Below, one piece after another: positions 25,719 to 34,738 of a stretch of 64,000 bases of DNA; the first letter of the stretch is position 1, and each line of letters begins with the position of its first letter. The translations under genes were made by a program, and so were the position numbers. The notes under the pieces are model-generated. The model was not told the origin of the DNA. It did no database searches and worked only from the letters and a program-made list of their open reading frames with translations. This stretch comes from Variovorax paradoxus (GTDB lineage: Bacteria; Pseudomonadota; Gammaproteobacteria; Burkholderiales; Burkholderiaceae_C): the NCBI RefSeq assembly GCF_902712855.1, contig NZ_LR743508.1, positions 1,364,001 to 1,428,000 on the forward strand, given 5' to 3'.

Positions 25719-26711
25719 ATGTGGAAAAAAGAATCGGTGCGCGGGTTCGCCGCGGTGGCGCTCGCCGCCTTGTCGCTGGGGCAGGGCGCAGCCGCCCGCG
25801 CGGAGGACGCGTCGGGGTACCCTTCGCGTCCGGTGACCATCGTCGTGCCCTTCGGGCCGGGCGGCTCGGCCGACGTGTACGCGCGCGTGCTGGCCGAGAA
25901 GCTGGGCCGCGAGACCGGCAAGTCGTTCATTGTTGAGAACCGGCCCGGCGCGGGCGCGGTGATCGGCACGCAGTTCGTGGCCAAGGCACCGCCCGACGGC
26001 TACACGCTCCTGATGATGTCGAACACGCAGACCGTGAACGAATCGCTGCTGCGCCAGAAGCCCTACGAGCTCATGCGCGACTTCGTTGCCGTGGCGCCGG
26101 TGAACGAGGCGCCGCTGGTGCTGGTGGTGCGCTCGGGCCTGGCGCCGAAGACGCTGCCCGAACTCGTGCGGCAGGCCAAGGCCGCGCCCGGCAAGCTCAA
26201 CTACGCGTCCTCGGGCACGGGCACGCCGTACCACATGGCCGGCGAGCTCTTCAAGAGCATGGCGGGCATCGACGTCGTGCACATTCCCTACAAGAGCAGC
26301 GGCGGCGCGCGCACCGACGTGCTCGGCGGCCAGGTCGACATGATGTTCGACGCGGTCAGCACCATGACCGACCTGATCGCCACCGGGAAGGTGCGCGCGC
26401 TGGCCACCACCGGCAAGGCGCGCTCGGGCGTGATGCCCGACGTGCCGACCATGGCCGAGCTGGGCCTGCCCGACTACACCGCCACGCTGTGGCTCGGCAT
26501 CCTCGCGCCCAAGGGCACGCCGCAGCCGATCGTCGATTCGCTCAACCAGAAGATCGCCAAGGTCGTGCAGGACCCGGCCACGCGCGCGCTGTGGGCCAGG
26601 AGCGGCATCGACGGCATGACGATGTCGCCCGCCGCCTTCACGCAGTACCTGAACCAGGACATCGCGAAGTGGCGCAAGATCGTCGAGTCGGCCCACATCA
26701 CGGTGGATTGA
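25719..26711 (+). CDS. Bug/TctC-type tripartite tricarboxylate transporter binding protein
   Basis: A 330-residue periplasmic binding protein. A signal peptide (about 28 residues, ending AAARAED) precedes the Bug fold: YPSRPVTIVVPFGPGGSADV, VENRPGAGAVIGT and YASSGTGTPYHMAGELF are family hallmarks. Such proteins bind carboxylates and feed TctAB-type transporters, or sense. No tctA/tctB lies nearby. GGAG sits seven bases before ATG 25719, and the stop overlaps the next start (TGATG), showing it belongs to the FAH/oxidoreductase operon. The ligand is presumably the substrate or intermediate of this pathway. Confidence 0.92.
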   Translation: MWKKESVRGFAAVALAALSLGQGAAARAEDASGYPSRPVTIVVPFGPGGSADVYARVLAEKLGRETGKSFIVENRPGAGAVIGTQFVAKAPPDGYTLLMMSNTQTVNESLLRQKPYELMRDFVAVAPVNEAPLVLVVRSGLAPKTLPELVRQAKAAPGKLNYASSGTGTPYHMAGELFKSMAGIDVVHIPYKSSGGARTDVLGGQVDMMFDAVSTMTDLIATGKVRALATTGKARSGVMPDVPTMAELGLPDYTATLWLGILAPKGTPQPIVDSLNQKIAKVVQDPATRALWARSGIDGMTMSPAAFTQYLNQDIAKWRKIVESAHITVD

Positions 26712-27208
26712 TGGCGGGCGACGTGGCCGAGCCCGGCGCGGTTGCGATCGCGCTCACCGTGAATGGCGTGCCGCGCACGCTGCAGGTGGACCCGCAGCGC
26801 ACGCTGCTCGACGTCCTGCGCAACGACCTCGGCCTGCGCGCCAGCCATTTCGGCTGCGGCGCCGGCGAGTGCGGCGCCTGCATGGTGCTGGTCGACGACC
26901 GGGCTGTGCCGAGCTGTGATATGCCGATGTGGTCGCTGGAGCACAAGCGCGTGCAGACCGTGGAAGGCCTGGGCACCCGCGCGGCGCCGCATCCGGTGCA
27001 GAGCGCCTTCATCGCCGAGCAGGCCGCGCAGTGCGGCTACTGCACCTCGGGCATGCTGGTGTCGGCGGTGGCGCTGCTGCAGCGCCATCCGCGTCCGGAC
27101 GAAGCGCAGATCCGCGAAGGCATGGCGCGCAACCTGTGCCGCTGCGGCACGCATCCGCGCGTGATGCGCGCGATCGCCCGCGCGGCAACGACCGGAGCTG
27201 CTGCATGA
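26711..27208 (+). CDS. [2Fe-2S] subunit of a molybdenum hydroxylase
   Basis: A 165-residue electron-transfer subunit of the xanthine oxidase family. The plant-type cluster motif is CGAGECGACMVLVDDRAVPSC (residues about 55-77) and the second [2Fe-2S] domain shows CGYCTSGM and CRCGTH. It resembles the small subunit of isoquinoline 1-oxidoreductase or nicotinate dehydrogenase. It overlaps the TctC stop by one base and the next gene by four (ATGA), so all three are coupled. It should pass electrons from the molybdopterin subunit to an unknown acceptor, since there is no FAD subunit. Confidence 0.92.
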   Translation: MAGDVAEPGAVAIALTVNGVPRTLQVDPQRTLLDVLRNDLGLRASHFGCGAGECGACMVLVDDRAVPSCDMPMWSLEHKRVQTVEGLGTRAAPHPVQSAFIAEQAAQCGYCTSGMLVSAVALLQRHPRPDEAQIREGMARNLCRCGTHPRVMRAIARAATTGAAA

Positions 27209-29388
27209 GCGGCAGCGCGCCGGCAATGCCCGCAGCACCCGCATTGCCGGCGAGCCTGCAGGCCAACCCGCGGCTGTCGACCTGGCTGCGCATCGATCCT
27301 GCCGGGCATGTGGCCGTGCATTCGGGCAAGGTCGAGCTGGGCCAGGGCATCCTCGGCGCGCTGGCGCAGGTCGTGGCGGAAGAGCTCGACCTCGACATTG
27401 CACAGGTGCGCATGGTGCCCGCCGTCACCGGCACCAGCCCCGACGAGGCGATGACCTCGGGCAGCCTGTCGGTGCAGCATTCGGGCGCCGCGCTGCGCCA
27501 TGCGTGTGCGCAGGCCCGTGCCATCCTGCTGGAGCGTGCGGCGGCGCTGCACGGCTTGCGGCCCTCGGCATTGCGCGTGGCCGGCGGCGAGATCCTCCAC
27601 GGCAGCGAGCGCATCTCCAGCTACTGGGACATCGAGGCGGCGGACGGCCGGGCCCTGTTCGACGTGGACGCCGCGCCCGGCGCCACGCCCAAGCGGGCGG
27701 CCGACTACCGGATCGTCGGCCGTTCGCAGCCGCGCGACGACATCGCCGAGAAGGTCTTCGGCGAGTTCATGTTCATCCACGACATGGTGCTGTCGCGCAT
27801 GGCACACGGGCGCATGGTGCGGCCGCCATCGCCGCACGCGCAACTCGTGGAGTGCCGCAGCGAACAGGTGAGCGCCTGGCCGGGCGTGCTTGCCGTGCTG
27901 CGCGATGGCTCGCAGCTCGGCGTGGTGGCCGAGACCGAATCCCTGGCCGAGCGGGCCGCGGCGCGCCTCGCCAGCCTCGCGGCATGGCGCGAGGCCGAGC
28001 GCCTGCCCGACGCGTCGGCGCTGCGGCCCTGGCTGCAGTCGCTGCCGTTCACGGCCGTGGAACTCGGCGCGCATTCCGGGGTGGAGGCGGCGCCGGCTGC
28101 GAAGACGGTGCGTGCTTCGTATTCGAGGCCGTTCATCCGGCACGCGTCCATCGGGCCTTCGTGCGCGCTCGCGCTGCACGACCCCGGCGACCCTGGTGCG
28201 ATGCAGGTCTGGAGCCACAGCCAGGGCATCTACAACCTGCACAAGGATCTCTGCGTGGCCTTCGGCCTGCCGCCCGAGTGCGTCCGCGTGCAGTACGTGC
28301 AGGGCGCCGGCTGCTACGGCCACAACGGTGCGGACGACGTCGCCTTCGACGCCGCCTGGCTCGCGCGCGGCTGTGCCGGCCGGCCGGTGCGCGTGCAGTG
28401 GTCGCGCGCGGACGAGCTGTGCTGGTCGCCGGTCGGCCCGGCGATGGCGATCGACCTCGAGGCCGACCTCGACGCGTCGGGCCGCGTGGTCGCCTGGCGG
28501 CACCGGTCGTGGAGCCCGGGCCATGGCCTTCGGCCCGGCCGAGGGGCCACGCCCACGCTGCTCGGCAGCTGGTACCTGGCGCGGCCTTTCGAACGCGTGG
28601 CCTCGACCGATGCGCCGCGCGCGGCCGGCGGCGGAGGCGACCGCAACGCCGATCCGCTCTATGCCTTTCCCTCGTTCGACGTCGTCTGCCGGCGCGTGCT
28701 CGATGTGCCGATGCGCACCTCGGCGCTGCGAGCGCTCGGCGCCTTCGCGAACGTGTTCGCCATCGAGTCCTTCATGGACGAGCTCGCGCTGTGCGGCGGC
28801 ACCGATCCGCTCGCCTACCGCGTCGCCCAGCTCGGCGATGCGCGGGCCGTCGCGGTGCTGCAGGCCGTGGCCGCGCAGGCCGGCTGGCAGCCTCGCGAGA
28901 CGCCGGCCGGCGAAGGCCGCGGCCGGGGCATCGGCTTCGCGCGCTACAAGAACACCGGCGCCTACTGCGCGGTGGTCGCCGAGGTGGAAGTCGAGGAGCG
29001 CGTGCGCGTGCGGCGGCTTCACATCTCGGTGGACGTCGGCCTCGCCGTCAATCCGGACGGCGTGCGCCAGCAGATCGAAGGCGGCGCGTTGCAGGCCACC
29101 AGCTGGGCGCTGATGGAAGCCGCGCACTTCGACCGCATGCGCATGTGCGACCTGGGCTGGGAGGACTACCCGATCCTGCGTTTCCCCGACGTGCCGCAGA
29201 TCGACGTGCAGGTGCTGCCGGCCGACGGCTTCGCCTCGCTCGGCGCGGGCGAGGCCTCGCTGGGCCCCACGGCCGCGGCCATCGCGAACGCGGTGTTCGA
29301 CGCGCTCGGCGTGCGCGTGCGCGACCTGCCGATGCAGCCCGAGCGCATCGTGCAGGCCATGGAGGCCATGGAAGGCGCGCACGCATGA
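27205..29388 (+). CDS. Molybdopterin subunit of a xanthine oxidase-family hydroxylase
   Basis: A 727-residue catalytic subunit. It carries the cofactor-binding signature pattern: VHSGKVELGQGILGAL near residue 35, QGAGCYGHNGADDVAFDAAWL in the middle, FANVFAIESFMDEL, and near the C-terminus GAGEASLGPTAAAIANAVFDAL, whose Glu is the expected catalytic residue. The family hydroxylates an aldehyde or N-heterocycle with oxygen from water. The architecture fits IorB-like or NicB-like enzymes, but the cytochrome c domain of NicB is absent. No twin-arginine signal is present, so it is cytoplasmic. Substrate unknown. Confidence 0.9.
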   Translation: MSGSAPAMPAAPALPASLQANPRLSTWLRIDPAGHVAVHSGKVELGQGILGALAQVVAEELDLDIAQVRMVPAVTGTSPDEAMTSGSLSVQHSGAALRHACAQARAILLERAAALHGLRPSALRVAGGEILHGSERISSYWDIEAADGRALFDVDAAPGATPKRAADYRIVGRSQPRDDIAEKVFGEFMFIHDMVLSRMAHGRMVRPPSPHAQLVECRSEQVSAWPGVLAVLRDGSQLGVVAETESLAERAAARLASLAAWREAERLPDASALRPWLQSLPFTAVELGAHSGVEAAPAAKTVRASYSRPFIRHASIGPSCALALHDPGDPGAMQVWSHSQGIYNLHKDLCVAFGLPPECVRVQYVQGAGCYGHNGADDVAFDAAWLARGCAGRPVRVQWSRADELCWSPVGPAMAIDLEADLDASGRVVAWRHRSWSPGHGLRPGRGATPTLLGSWYLARPFERVASTDAPRAAGGGGDRNADPLYAFPSFDVVCRRVLDVPMRTSALRALGAFANVFAIESFMDELALCGGTDPLAYRVAQLGDARAVAVLQAVAAQAGWQPRETPAGEGRGRGIGFARYKNTGAYCAVVAEVEVEERVRVRRLHISVDVGLAVNPDGVRQQIEGGALQATSWALMEAAHFDRMRMCDLGWEDYPILRFPDVPQIDVQVLPADGFASLGAGEASLGPTAAAIANAVFDALGVRVRDLPMQPERIVQAMEAMEGAHA

Positions 29389-29443
29389 GCCGCGCGCCGT
29401 TGACGCACGGCCTTCCGATTTTCTCGACATCGATGGAACAACC

Positions 29444-30139
29444 ATGAATCTGACCCTTTTCAGCGGCGGCGCCGCACAGGCGGTGGTGACCGGCCTGCAA
29501 CAGGACTTCGAGAGCGCCAACGGCTGCACCCTCGCGCCGACCTTCGGCGCCGTCGGCACCATGCGCGACAAGCTGCTGGCCGGCGAGCCCTGCGACCTGC
29601 TCGTGCTGTCCGCCGCGCTGATCGACCAGCTCGCCGCGCAGGGCCATGTCGTGCCCGGCAGCGCGCGGGCGCTCGGCCCCGTGGCCACCGGCATCGCGGT
29701 GCGCGAAGGCACCCCCGAGGCCGCGGTGGGCACGCCCGAGGCGCTGAAGGCCACGCTCGCCGCGGCGCGCGGCCTCTACGTGCCCGACATGACCAAGTCG
29801 AGCGCCGGCATCCACATCGCCGGCATGCTGAAGGCGCTCGGGCTGGCCGAAGCGCTGGCCGGGCGCATCCACGAGTTTCCCAACGGCGCGACGGCCATGC
29901 GCGAGCTCGCGCGCAGCGAGGGCGAAGGCATGCTGGGCTGCACGCAGGTGACCGAGATCATGTACACGCCCGGCGTGCGGCTCGTGGGCGAACTGCCAGC
30001 GGCGCACGCGCTGAACACGGTCTACACCGCGGCCGTGTGCACCCGCGCCCAGGCGCCCGCGCTGGCCATGAAGTTCGTCGAATTGCTGGCCGGCGAAGGG
30101 ACGGCGGCGCTGCGCCGGCGCAGCGGGTTCGGTATCTGA
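29444..30139 (+). CDS. ModA-like substrate-binding protein without signal peptide
   Basis: A 231-residue periplasmic-binding-fold protein (PBP type 2). The N-terminal strand LTLFSGGAAQAVVTGL and later VGTMRDKLLAGEPCDLLVLSAALID resemble molybdate-binding ModA proteins, with a C-terminal hinge region near YTAAVC. ATG 29444 begins directly at the first strand of the fold, with no signal peptide in front and no in-frame alternative start seen upstream. It is the last gene of the Mo-hydroxylase operon. A cytoplasmic molybdate/tungstate or cofactor-related binder is possible, but the family also binds organic anions. Confidence 0.75.
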   Translation: MNLTLFSGGAAQAVVTGLQQDFESANGCTLAPTFGAVGTMRDKLLAGEPCDLLVLSAALIDQLAAQGHVVPGSARALGPVATGIAVREGTPEAAVGTPEALKATLAAARGLYVPDMTKSSAGIHIAGMLKALGLAEALAGRIHEFPNGATAMRELARSEGEGMLGCTQVTEIMYTPGVRLVGELPAAHALNTVYTAAVCTRAQAPALAMKFVELLAGEGTAALRRRSGFGI

Positions 30140-30144
30140 GCGTG

Positions 30145-30165
30145 CCTCGGCGTCCGGCGCCGGGG
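30145..30165 (+). terminator. Hairpin after the Mo-hydroxylase operon
   Basis: CCTCGGCG (30145-30152), a short loop, then CGCCGGGG, starting six bases after the stop codon of the ModA-like gene. No T-run follows, so it may be a weak or Rho-assisted end. Confidence 0.4.
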
Positions 30166-30219
30166 CTCATGCCGATGCGCGGACGGGCCGCGCAATGTGC
30201 CCGGCGCGCACGTCGACGC

Positions 30220-30245
30220 CGGCCCCGGGGCTTCGACCGGGGCCG
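30220..30245 (-). terminator. Hairpin abutting the glycosyltransferase stop codon
   Basis: A perfect 9-bp stem (CGGCCCCGG and CCGGGGCCG, 8-nt loop) lies immediately downstream of the glycosyltransferase stop and between two convergent genes. It could act in both directions; no T-run is present. Confidence 0.45.
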
Positions 30246-31841
30246 TCAGCGCTGGTTGCGCTGAACCCCGTCGGCGTCGACCAGCCCGACGCGCGTCTGC
30301 CTTCCCCACGTGCCGCGCCCCGTCAGGAAGGTCCACCAGCCCCAGGCGGCGCCGGTGTGGCGCAAGATCTGGAAGGTGAAGGGCTCGACCAGCGCGGCGG
30401 CGAAGGCCTGGAGGAAGTTGGCCTCGCTGCTGTGGCCGATCCAGCGGCGGTAGAGGTACACCGACCACAGGTGGAAAGCCAGGTCGAGCACGATCTTCGC
30501 GCCGATCACGCCGGCGACCGGCGCCAGCACGCCGAGGTCGCCGCGCACCAGGTAGACCAGCAGCAAGGCGAAGGCGGCCAGGCCGTACAGCGGCTGCAGC
30601 GTGTCGATGGCCTTTACAGGCAGCATCGCGATGCCGAGCCAGCCGTAGCGCCGGTCGCCGACCATGGCGCGGTACCAGTACTGGGTCTGCAGGAAGCCGC
30701 CGAACCAGCGGCGGCGCTGGCGCAGGAAGGCGCCGGTGCTGCTGGGCGCGTCGGTGTGAGCCTGGGCATCGCCGAGCACGCGCACGGTCCACGGCAGGCC
30801 GTGGGCCTGGGCATGGCGGTGCAGGCGGTGGATGAGTTCGTAGTCTTCCACCAGGCAGTCGGTGTCGAATCCGCCCACGGCGCGCACCGCTTCGGTACGG
30901 AAGCCGGCGAAGGCGCCCGAGATGAGCAACAGGCCGTTGACCCGCATCCATGCATAGCGCGAGAGGAAGTTGCGGATGTACTCGTAGGTCTGGAACCACT
31001 GGAAGCAGCGCCCCGCCAGCGTGCGGCTGCACACCGGGGTGATGACACCGGTGGCGGCCACGAGGTTCGGCTCTTCGGTGAAGGCGCGGCGCACGGCGCC
31101 GATGGCCTGGCTGTCGAGCAGGGTGTCGCCGTCGACGGTGAGCACGGTGTCCGTGTCGATGCACAGGATGGCCGCGTTGAGCGCCCCGGCCTTGCCGCCG
31201 TGCGGGAGGCGCAGCCAGTAGAGCGACGGATGGGTGGCGCTGGCGGCGCTGAGTTCGCCCAACGGCGGTGCGACCAGGCCGTAGCGCGTGGCCAGCAGTT
31301 CGGCCGTGCCGTCGGTGGAGCCGTCGTCCGCGATCACGATGCGGTCGGGTGCGTCGCCCTGGCCGAGCAGGGCTGCCAGCGTGACGGGCAGCACGGCGGC
31401 CTCGTTGTGCGAGGCGACGATCACGCCCAGCGTGTTGCGTCGCACCACGGCCGCGGGCGACGGCGCGGGTCGGGGCCGCAGGATCGGCAGCGTCATCCAG
31501 GCGACGAACAGCAGCAGCACGGTGTCGTAGAGCACGTAGGCCACGCCTACCGACCAGGCGCGCACGTTGCCGATCTTGAAGGCCATGGCGAAGAGCAGGG
31601 CCCACAGCACGAGCACGCTGCCGTGGATCAGCCAGCTGCGCAGCGGCGTGCTGGGGGGAGACAGGCGCGGCGAGGCGGCCGCGAAGGCGCGATGAAGAGG
31701 ATCGTTCAAGAGAAGGTGCCCGGGCGAACTGGTCGTTGATACGCAAAAACTCGGCCTGCGGTTTCGAAAATCCCGGGGCAAACCCTGGACAATCGCTCGC
31801 GCCACAGACTGAGTCGCTCCACGCCCGAAAATTCCCCGCAT
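30246..31841 (-). CDS. Processive family 2 glycosyltransferase, membrane-embedded
   Basis: A GT2-type synthase, up to 531 residues. After two N-terminal membrane helices (residues about 68-110) the catalytic domain shows GVIVASHNEAAV, VIADDGSTDGT, TVDGDTLLD (the DxD), and RQRRRWFGGFLQTQYW, the QxxRW-like product-site motif (here RRRWFGG). Three more helices form the C-terminus. It resembles poly-GlcNAc/hyaluronan-type synthases acting at the inner membrane. The start is uncertain: ATG 31841 overlaps the divergent cytochrome b561 start, so GTG 31805 or TTG 31709 may be used instead. Surface polysaccharide assignment is inference. Confidence 0.8.
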   Translation of the reverse strand: MRGIFGRGATQSVARAIVQGLPRDFRNRRPSFCVSTTSSPGHLLLNDPLHRAFAAASPRLSPPSTPLRSWLIHGSVLVLWALLFAMAFKIGNVRAWSVGVAYVLYDTVLLLFVAWMTLPILRPRPAPSPAAVVRRNTLGVIVASHNEAAVLPVTLAALLGQGDAPDRIVIADDGSTDGTAELLATRYGLVAPPLGELSAASATHPSLYWLRLPHGGKAGALNAAILCIDTDTVLTVDGDTLLDSQAIGAVRRAFTEEPNLVAATGVITPVCSRTLAGRCFQWFQTYEYIRNFLSRYAWMRVNGLLLISGAFAGFRTEAVRAVGGFDTDCLVEDYELIHRLHRHAQAHGLPWTVRVLGDAQAHTDAPSSTGAFLRQRRRWFGGFLQTQYWYRAMVGDRRYGWLGIAMLPVKAIDTLQPLYGLAAFALLLVYLVRGDLGVLAPVAGVIGAKIVLDLAFHLWSVYLYRRWIGHSSEANFLQAFAAALVEPFTFQILRHTGAAWGWWTFLTGRGTWGRQTRVGLVDADGVQRNQR

Positions 31842-32400
31842 GCTCGCACAAACCCGTTACACCCGAACCGCGATCGCGCTGCACTGGCTGATCGCGGTCC
31901 TCATGGCCGTCAACATCGCGCTGATCCTGCTGGTCGAGCGCTATCCCGACGAGTGGGTGCGCCCGGCCGTCGATACCCACAAGTCGATCGGCATCACGGT
32001 GCTCGGGCTGGTGATCCTGCGGATCCTCTGGCGCCTCACCCACAAGCCGCCGGCCATGCCGGGCACCTTCGGCGCGCTGGAACGCTTCGGCGCCCATGCG
32101 GCCCATGGCGCGCTCTACATCCTCATGATCCTGCTGCCGCTGTCGGGCTGGATGCACGACTCGGCCTGGAAGGACGCCGGCACCCATCCGATGTTCCTGT
32201 TCGGCCTGTTCGAATGGCCACGCATCGGCTGGATCATGGCCATCGAGCCCACGGTCAAGGAAACCTGGCACACCGTGCTGGGCGGTGTGCACACCTGGGC
32301 CGGCTATGTGCTCTACGTGATCTTCGCGCTTCACGTGCTCGGCGCGCTGAAGCACCAGTTCCTCGACGGTGAGCGCGAGCTGCAACGGATGTGGCCATGA
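31840..32400 (+). CDS. cybB: Cytochrome b561-type membrane protein
   Basis: A 186-residue di-heme cytochrome b561 with four membrane helices. The heme-ligand histidines lie in RTAIALHWLIAVLM, DTHKSIGITVLGL, GALYILMILLPLSGW region and VHTWAGYVLYVIFALHVLGAL. E. coli CybB passes electrons from ubiquinol to superoxide; the bacterial family generally moves electrons at the inner membrane. Its stop overlaps the start of the alpha/beta hydrolase gene (ATGA), so they are coupled. Confidence 0.9.
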   Translation: MLAQTRYTRTAIALHWLIAVLMAVNIALILLVERYPDEWVRPAVDTHKSIGITVLGLVILRILWRLTHKPPAMPGTFGALERFGAHAAHGALYILMILLPLSGWMHDSAWKDAGTHPMFLFGLFEWPRIGWIMAIEPTVKETWHTVLGGVHTWAGYVLYVIFALHVLGALKHQFLDGERELQRMWP

Positions 32401-33254
32401 CCGGCACCGAAACCGCGGCCCGCGAGACCATTGCCCGCATCGACGCGCTGTCGACCCACCACGACCCGGTGCATGAGGGCGTGCGCGTGCGCTGGCGCCG
32501 CTTCGGCACCGACACCGCGAAGCCCCCGCTGGTGTTGCTGCACGGCGGGCACGGCAGCTGGATGCACTGGCTGCGCAATGCCGAGGCGCTGTCGGCCGGC
32601 CGCACGCTCTGGCTGCCCGACATGCCAGGCTTCAACGAATCCGACGCGCCGCCGCGCGTCGCACCGGGCCAAGACACGCTGCCGCCGCTGCTCGATGCGC
32701 TGGGCGGCACGCTCGACCAGCTCATCGGCGCGGGCACGCCGATCGACCTGGGCGGCTTCTCCTTCGGAGGGCTGACGGCAGCGCGCTTCGCGGCACGGCG
32801 ACGCGCCATTCGCCGGCTGGCACTGGTGGGCAGCGGCGGCCACGGCACGCTGCGGCGCATGACGGCGCAGATGATCAACTGGCGCGCCGCGCCCGACCGC
32901 GAGGCCGAACGCGCCGCGCTGCTGAACAACCTGGCCGCGTTGATGCTCCACGACCCGGCGGCCATCGACGCGCTGGCGTTCGAGATCCACGACATCTCCT
33001 GCCACGGGACGCGCTTTCGCAGCAAGGAGGTGTCGCAGGCGGGTGGCCTCGAGCAGGCGATCGACGCGCTCGGCGTGCCCACGCTCCTGTTGTGGGGCGA
33101 GTACGACGTGACCGCCGACCCGCGCCCGCTGGTGGCAAGGCTGGCGGGTGCCGGGCCGATGCGCGAAGGCGTGGTGGTCGACGGTGCCGGCCATTGGGCG
33201 CAATACGAGCGCGCCGACGAGGTGAATGCGCGGCTGGCGGCCTTCTTCGGCTGA
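32397..33254 (+). CDS. Alpha/beta-hydrolase
   Basis: A 285-residue alpha/beta-fold hydrolase. The oxyanion segment is LLHGGHGSWMHW, the nucleophile elbow GFSFGG, the acid in LLWGEYDVTA, and the His in GAGHWAQYE. The start ATG 32397 overlaps the cytochrome b561 stop by four bases; a GTG six bases earlier is possible. The fold resembles C-C bond hydrolases and lactonases, but without context the substrate is open. It ends convergent with the acyl-CoA operon. Confidence 0.88.
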   Translation: MTGTETAARETIARIDALSTHHDPVHEGVRVRWRRFGTDTAKPPLVLLHGGHGSWMHWLRNAEALSAGRTLWLPDMPGFNESDAPPRVAPGQDTLPPLLDALGGTLDQLIGAGTPIDLGGFSFGGLTAARFAARRRAIRRLALVGSGGHGTLRRMTAQMINWRAAPDREAERAALLNNLAALMLHDPAAIDALAFEIHDISCHGTRFRSKEVSQAGGLEQAIDALGVPTLLLWGEYDVTADPRPLVARLAGAGPMREGVVVDGAGHWAQYERADEVNARLAAFFG

Positions 33255-33278
33255 AGCGGGCCGCGCTGCGGCGCGGGC

Positions 33279-34418
33279 TCAGCGCATGAGTTCGCGCGCG
33301 ATCACCACGCGCTGGATCTGGTTGGTGCCCTCGAAGATCTGGTTGAGCTTGGCGTCGCGCATCATCTTCTCCACCGGGTAGTCGCGCACGTAACCGTAGC
33401 CGCCGAACACCTGCACCGCATCGGTCGTCACCTTCATGGCCACGTCGCTGGCGAAGCACTTGGCCATGCTCGCGAACCTGGGCAACTGGTGCCAGTCGCC
33501 GGTGTCGGCCAGGCGCGCCGTTTCGTACACGAGGCAGCGCGCGGCCTCGATCTGCATGGCCATGTCGGCCAGCATGAACTGGATGCCCTGGAACTCGATG
33601 ATCGCGCGCTTGAACTGCCTGCGCTGCTTCGCATAGGCCAGCGCCGCATCGAGCGCGCCCTGCGCCAGGCCCACCGACGCTGCCGCGATGGCAGGACGGT
33701 TCAGGTCGAGCGCGCGCATCGCCGACCGGAAGCCCTTGCCTTCCTCGCCGAGGCGGTTCTCGGCGGGCACGCGCACGTTGTCGAGGTAGATCGGCACGTT
33801 GATGGTGCCCTTCATGCCCATCTTGCGTTCATTGCGCCCGAAGGTGAGGCCACTTGAGGCCTTCACGTCGACGATGAAGGGGCTGATGTCGTCGGCGCCG
33901 CCGCGCTCGCCGGTCTTGGCGAACACCAGGATGTAGTCGGCGCGGCTGCCGAAGGTGCACCACTGCTTCTGTCCGCTGAGCAGGTAGCTGTCGCCGTCGC
34001 GCACGGCGCGCGTGCGCATGCCGCCCACGTCGCTGCCGCAGTCGGGTTCCGACAACGCGATGGCGGTCACGGTGCGGCCTTCGGCCAGCAGCGGCAGGAA
34101 GCGCTGCTTCTGGTCGTCGGTGCCGAAATGCATGATCGGCAGCGCGAACATGGTGTTCATGCCGGCCATCAGCGCGCACGATTCCGACACGCGCGAAATC
34201 TCTTCGCGCGCGATGCACACCATCGTCAGGTTCGCGCCCGGGCCGCCGTACGCCTCGGGCACCCACAGCTGCAGCAGGCCCATGTCGCCGTAGACGGGAA
34301 TGAGTTCTTCCGGAAAGCGGTCGTTCTCGTCGATCTCGGCGGCAATGGGCGCCACGTGGCGCTCGACCATGCGGCGCACGCTGTCGCGAAAGGCAATCTG
34401 TTCTTCGGTGAAGTTCAT
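33279..34418 (-). CDS. Acyl-CoA dehydrogenase (LvaC-like position)
   Basis: A 379-residue flavin-dependent acyl-CoA dehydrogenase. The FAD-binding segment is ALSEPDCGSDVGGMRTRA, KQWCTFGSRADY follows, and the catalytic base is the Glu of the motif FEGTNQIQR at the C-terminus. Start ATG 34418 (MNFTEEQ) overlaps the DUF6285 stop (ATGA), which settles it over an in-frame GTG at 34436. It is last in a seven-gene operon. Next to a kinase-like and a DUF6285 protein it may be the partner that removes the phosphate from a 4-phosphoacyl-CoA rather than a plain beta-oxidation enzyme. Confidence 0.88.
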   Translation of the reverse strand: MNFTEEQIAFRDSVRRMVERHVAPIAAEIDENDRFPEELIPVYGDMGLLQLWVPEAYGGPGANLTMVCIAREEISRVSESCALMAGMNTMFALPIMHFGTDDQKQRFLPLLAEGRTVTAIALSEPDCGSDVGGMRTRAVRDGDSYLLSGQKQWCTFGSRADYILVFAKTGERGGADDISPFIVDVKASSGLTFGRNERKMGMKGTINVPIYLDNVRVPAENRLGEEGKGFRSAMRALDLNRPAIAAASVGLAQGALDAALAYAKQRRQFKRAIIEFQGIQFMLADMAMQIEAARCLVYETARLADTGDWHQLPRFASMAKCFASDVAMKVTTDAVQVFGGYGYVRDYPVEKMMRDAKLNQIFEGTNQIQRVVIARELMR

Positions 34419-34738
34419 GGGGAAGGCTTCGTCCACTTGGGGTTGTTGATGGCCAGCGCTTCGCCCAGGTCCGCGCGCAGTTGCGCGGCGAGGCCGGGGC
34501 TGTCGATGGGCAACTGGCCGGACCGGATGGCCTCGGCCAGGGCGAGGTTCGATGCGGTGGCATCGGAACCGGATGGCGCCGACCGCTGCTCGCGTTCGAC
34601 GATGCGCAGCACGTTCAGCGTCACGCGCACCTGGAAGCGGTGGTAGCCCTCGAGCGTGGGCAGCAGTTCGTCTTCGAGGTAGCGGGCCGCGGCCTGCAGC
34701 AGCGTTTGCGATGGCGGTATGGAATGGGACATGGGCAT
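34415..34738 (-). CDS. DUF6285 protein (LvaB-like)
   Basis: A 107-residue soluble protein. It resembles DUF6285 proteins: LLQAAARYLEDELLPTLEGYHRFQVRVTLNVLRIVERE, then a short helix pair ending ALAINNPKW. In Pseudomonas putida the small LvaB protein of the levulinate operon is needed with the kinase LvaA; this gene occupies the same place between kinase-like and dehydrogenase genes. Both junctions overlap (TGATG upstream, ATGA downstream), so it is cotranslated with them. Function is by analogy. Confidence 0.75.
   Translation of the reverse strand: MPMSHSIPPSQTLLQAAARYLEDELLPTLEGYHRFQVRVTLNVLRIVEREQRSAPSGSDATASNLALAEAIRSGQLPIDSPGLAAQLRADLGEALAINNPKWTKPSP

Noticed and set aside
34419..34436. 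GTG 34436 as start of the LvaC-like dehydrogenase
   Set aside because: ATG 34418 gives the ATGA overlap with the upstream gene and the family N-terminus.
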